Assembly: GCF_000350225.1 (NCBI RefSeq)
Contig: NW_005179042.1
Coordinates: forward strand, 124,001-188,000
Direction of reading: 5' to 3'
Origin: Chondrus crispus
Lineage: Eukaryota > Rhodophyta > Florideophyceae > Gigartinales > Gigartinaceae
DNA length: 64,000 bases
The notes below the pieces were generated by a model. The model was not told the DNA's origin. It searched no databases and was given only the letters and a program-made list of their open reading frames with translations. Shown in pieces: positions 62,001-64,000 of this stretch. A program made the position numbers and the translations under genes. Positions within the stretch are counted from its first letter, which is position 1. Every line of letters starts with the position of its first letter.

Positions 62001-63155
62001 GGGGGAGTGTACCGCCGGGAGAGTGATGGTCTTATTGCTCTGTTTGATTTTGATGGGTCCCGTGTGTGTTATGGGGTGATGTTTGCCGTTGGCAGTTTTT
62101 GTTAGTGTACCGGTTGTTTTGCGCATCGTACCATGGGGTTTGGATACGTGCGTAGGATTGGCACCAGAGTCGAGAATGTATGGAAGCTTACCGGTGGTAT
62201 CGTCGTCGGAGTGCTGGGTAATTGCTTCTTCGAGTTGCGCTATCCTCATTTGCAGTTCATCGATGGCTTGGTCGTGTGCTTCTGTTTGTTGGGGGCTTGG
62301 GGATCGCGGTGGGGTGTTGTTTTGGATTGTGTTGGCGTGATACGGGGCTTTTCTTTGCCATTTGTGTGCATAGCATTCCGTGGTGTTGTGCGTTACACTA
62401 CCATGGTGGGTGCACCATGCTCCGCTCCATCCTGGAGGTTTGGGGTACGTTTTGTTGTCCGGGCGGGCTGATCGGTTGATTTTGCGTGGGGTGTATGTGT
62501 TGCGGGGAGTGGCGGTGCGTTGTTGTTCTGCTTTGGTTGTGCGTGGCGTTTGTGTTGCGGGAGCCATTCTTTGTTGCATGATCAGAACCTGCTGGATGTG
62601 GTTGTGGAATGCTCTTATGGTGGTTGGGGGGTGGCCGGTCAGTAGGAGGGCGAGAGTGCTGAGGTCTGGGTGCTGTGTAAGTCCCTGAATCATGTAGTTG
62701 ATTGTGGTTCTCTCGTGATTGATGTTGGGGTAGTTTGCGATTATCATTTTGTGCCGGATGCTCTGGTGTTTGGCTAGATACTCACTGAATTCCTGTCCGG
62801 GGAGGAATTTGAGGCTGCGGGCCTCGGCGTCCAGTACTTCATGATTCTCGATGTTGGTTTCGTGGACGTGTGTATTGATCATTTCGCATATGGCGTGTGG
62901 TTCTTCCCTGAGGATGGTGGGGGGTAGCTGCGGTATGAGATCGTTGTGTATGCTTTGCATGATGATCGTCCTGAGCGCATCGGCTTTGTCCTGATTCTGT
63001 TTGCTGATCGCAGGGTCTTGGGTGGGTGTCGGTGCTGCTTCTAGGAGCGGTTCTGCCTCTATGGTACGCGCGTATATGTGTAGGGCGTCGTGCCAGAATG
63101 TGTAGTTCGATTTTGTCAGGGCGGGTAGCGTGGGTTGTTGTGTTGATGAGGTCAT
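58923..63155 (-). CDS. gag-pol: Copia-4 Gag-Pol polyprotein, intact
   Basis: ATG 63155 (MTSSTQQPTLPALTKSNYTF) opens 1410 codons without interruption. Gag occupies about 1-230. A zinc-knuckle-like WCTHHGSVTHNTTEC (second ligand His rather than Cys) is at about 250-265. Protease is YILDSGANPTHVS, about 328. The integrase zinc finger follows (HLRLGHIH...CTGC), then the core with SSDVCGPI, TTDNAKEY and YTPQENSLAERIN (D, D, E). RT has LDIKGAYLHE, and the catalytic box reads VSMDDFLAA in place of the usual YVDD. RNase H follows (FTDADFANDT; STCEAEYMAA; PADLMTKPLKK). The last 37 or so codons lie in the 3' LTR. It is divergent from Copia-1 and Copia-2 and all catalytic residues are present. Confidence 0.95.
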   Translation of the reverse strand: MTSSTQQPTLPALTKSNYTFWHDALHIYARTIEAEPLLEAAPTPTQDPAISKQNQDKADALRTIIMQSIHNDLIPQLPPTILREEPHAICEMINTHVHETNIENHEVLDAEARSLKFLPGQEFSEYLAKHQSIRHKMIIANYPNINHERTTINYMIQGLTQHPDLSTLALLLTGHPPTTIRAFHNHIQQVLIMQQRMAPATQTPRTTKAEQQRTATPRNTYTPRKINRSARPDNKTYPKPPGWSGAWCTHHGSVTHNTTECYAHKWQRKAPYHANTIQNNTPPRSPSPQQTEAHDQAIDELQMRIAQLEEAITQHSDDDTTGKLPYILDSGANPTHVSKPHGTMRKTTGTLTKTANGKHHPITHTGPIKIKQSNKTITLPAVHSPNIQQNLLSVHDLTRYGHVTFTPHRAIVHAPQRIRKPVLTATYRKGQYVMDKPERAQAQAARTVGKSHKTRKAPKHTSTHTQHKQNKKSTTAPVTPHIAPHTRATPQLRNTAQSPHHQPKRSTVKDIMQDWHLRLGHIHPKTISIMAKHKLLPPLPASLHTTPHKLTCTGCIDGKTTQTTHPRTTHTQEVGTQLSSDVCGPIKPTSRQNNYYFMTLVDTATRYAWVVFLNNRSQVPHSITNAIQYVSNQLGYYPKLLTTDNAKEYTATYVQQYLTNRGITFRPTTAYTPQENSLAERINRTIMNSARAALAHSHMQQAYWQEAVTDAVYKYNITYHHTVKNLPHTLWHGTPPRVKYIFIFGQLGYIPILKPHKTKLQLRAHPARYLHGIDDTHIQVYNMHTSRQQKVRSNDFKPYFRNTDPCTTTPAAFTAKRRKTTTPTAVTTTTPAPRSLAQARKYPDAKEWETAHNHELQQLDDMKAIAWHKTATNIPKRDIIPMTMTYRYKIEPDMKTITRKARCSVRGDLMTPHTHYDPDKTATFMADKTTVRAILAMAAANDMHLEHLDIKGAYLHEQYEHEKPVYVWQPPKFDGTFTHKTTNGQLKGNIYGTPPAAYTYSTRLHEHLRNNGYRQLKSDPSLFTKQAHNNLIIIAVSMDDFLAAATTPKLNDELYNTLRQKYQIKRLGKPKAYLNWHITYTQHGIHVSQPQHIQHVTAYLRMNDSNPVDTPYLHGISVDPPKDTDEQYPAIQDTYRTALGEIRYIADSTRPDIAFATAALARALQRPTKRHWRLLKRLAQYLHSTRSHGILFPKSRKQQPTITSFTDADFANDTTTRKSFSGMAVTLHNATIHWQAKQQPIVAKSTCEAEYMAAAEAATHTIWIRNMMSEIGIPTPTAAMHIDNAAAARMANQQAPTKRRKCIDIKYHYLQDTTKNGAISIHRVPTHDMPADLMTKPLKKDTFTRHRTRLNVTPPPTEAVTFHPETKQYARQGDCDSTQKEGKTRALLSRPATKNTAIPHKHANKAQPYL

Positions 63156-63357
63156 AGTGTTGTGTTTTTGCGGTTGTGTGTCGTGATTTTCTGCCTCTGC
63201 TATCCGTGCTGATTCGTAGAGTTCGTGCGTGAGTTGCTCTTGCTCTCGGGCGCGGTTACGTCGGGTCGCCCTTTGATCGCGGTCTCTCGGTTTTGCCGTG
63301 GTGGCTGGTCGTGGTCGGTCTGGTGGTGAAGTTCAGTGGTCGTAGGTGCCCATAACC

Positions 63358-63496
63358 TGTGAACCAAGAGATCCGGATGCCGGGGTCCCCCTGACCGCGG
63401 GGGGGCCGCCGGCGCCGGTATATTTACTGACTCTATGTCCTATCGTACGTCTATAAATAAGGCTGTGCCTTATTTGCATGTTTGTGTGGAATCACA
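63358..63496 (-). repeat. Copia-4 5' LTR
   Basis: The 139-bp LTR is identical by eye to the 3' LTR except for the 65-bp difference. It contains a GC-rich stretch with a G/C hairpin (GGCGCCGGCGGCC) and a CTATAAATAAGG sequence on +. Confidence 0.92.
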
Positions 63497-63501
63497 GTGA
63501 G

Positions 63502-63949
63502 GGGGGCAGGATTGGGTCCATTCGTATCGGGCGATCTGGGTTTACTGATCGTTCGCCGTTGCCTGGATCGCGCTACAGCAACTCGAATTGCTGTCGGCAG
63601 CACCGGCGAGGGTAACATTACCGTAGAGAACATCCACGTTGTTAGTTTGTTTTAACATTGTTAAAACACCGGCAACTGGCCTTACGTGCTTCATACAGTA
63701 GAGATAGGATTGTTCGCAATCCTATCTCTACTGTGAGAGGAAAAGGGACTCTTGCAGAAGGGTATGAAACGCGGAGGCTATGGATGCAACGGATTGGCTA
63801 GTGAGGAATGTGACAGCGATGTAGGCATGGTTGGACAGAAATTGAGATTGCCTCAAGAGAAATGTGATGCGGTGTGAAAAAGGCGCTTCAAGGCTCTCGC
63901 TCTCCTGTGAATGGACGTTTAATGGACAGTATTAAAATATCGAAATTCC
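63502..63949. other. Interval without recognised gene; contains a hairpin
   Basis: A short + frame at about 63545-63655 (LIVRRCLDRATATRIAVGST) might be the end of a host gene, but it is too short to assign. A perfect stem-loop lies at 63696-63733. Confidence 0.4.
63696..63733. repeat. Perfect 17-bp stem-loop with TTCG loop
   Basis: CAGTAGAGATAGGATTG, TTCG, CAATCCTATCTCTACTG. A UUCG tetraloop is a stable RNA loop, so this could be a transcribed hairpin. No gene is identified next to it. Confidence 0.9.
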
Positions 63950-64000
63950 NNNNNNNNNNNNNNNNNNNNNNNNNNNNNNNNNNNNNNNNNNNNNNNNNNN
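63950..64000. other. Assembly gap at window end
   Basis: 51 N run to the end of the window. Confidence 0.99.

Larger units (their letters stand above)
58825..63501 (-). mobile_element. Copia-4, complete Ty1/copia element with GTGAG target duplication
   Basis: The element is 58830-63496, flanked by GTGAG at 58825-58829 and 63497-63501. On - it has a 5' LTR (63496-63358), half-iMet-type primer site GGTTATGGGCACC (63357-63345), one gag-pol frame, a G-rich tract (about 59034-59042) and a 3' LTR (59033-58830). Shared LTR sequence appears identical. Together with the intact frame this suggests a recent insertion. Confidence 0.95.

Overview
The window is nuclear DNA of a eukaryote whose visible content is dominated by nested LTR retrotransposons and DNA transposons. 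A red alga, probably a multicellular (florideophyte-type) one, is my best guess. The reasons are the uninterrupted host-type reading frames, the Ty1/copia elements primed by a half initiator-Met tRNA, the NB-ARC protein remnant and the overall base composition. No database search was possible, so this assignment is inference. There are no bacterial operons, rRNA genes, ordinary tRNA genes or CRISPR arrays. Family names (Gypsy-1, Gypsy-2, Copia-1, Copia-2, Copia-4) are local to this annotation.

Layout. 1-334: end of a Gypsy-1-type LTR. 391-3256: a broken PRMT5 gene whose two pieces flank a decayed NB-ARC (STAND ATPase) gene that contains a 100-N gap. 3275-3875: Gypsy-2-like debris. 3876-17136: Gypsy-1, a 13.3-kb chromovirus (gag; pol ending in a chromodomain) that carries about 4.4 kb of extra DNA with two antisense ORFs between pol and the 3' LTR. 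17137-36615: a nest of Copia elements with two near-identical 7-8 kb Copia-1 copies in opposite orientation (1A on +, 1B on -). They flank a Copia-2 fragment and are mixed with short TRIM-like pieces. 36616-40375: the 5' half of a Copia-2 element. 40376-43140: 5' part of Gypsy-2 on the - strand. 43506-44187: solo Gypsy-1 LTR with a perfect 5-bp target duplication.

44633-46200: an unknown gene fragment abutting a PIF/Harbinger-type transposase. 46768-51891: a piggyBac element with TTAA target sites and 10-bp inverted ends. Its very long transposase appears to contain a YqaJ-type nuclease domain and has two in-frame stops. 52605-56942: one long uninterrupted host-type gene for a basic, disordered 1445-aa protein with a paired C-terminal repeat. 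58830-63496: Copia-4, a complete element with a GTGAG target duplication and one intact 1410-codon gag-pol ORF; it is the best candidate for a recently active element. 63950-64000 is an assembly gap.

How the parts work together. The elements mostly act on one another. Gypsy-1 and Copia-1 sit in remnants of other elements, TRIM-like pieces are joined to Copia LTRs exactly at the shared primer-binding site, and several flanks lack matching target duplications, which points to later recombination. Both Copia-1 copies share an integrase frameshift and have lost the protease active-site glycine, so they look dependent on helper proteins. Copia-4 and perhaps Gypsy-1 retain full coding capacity.
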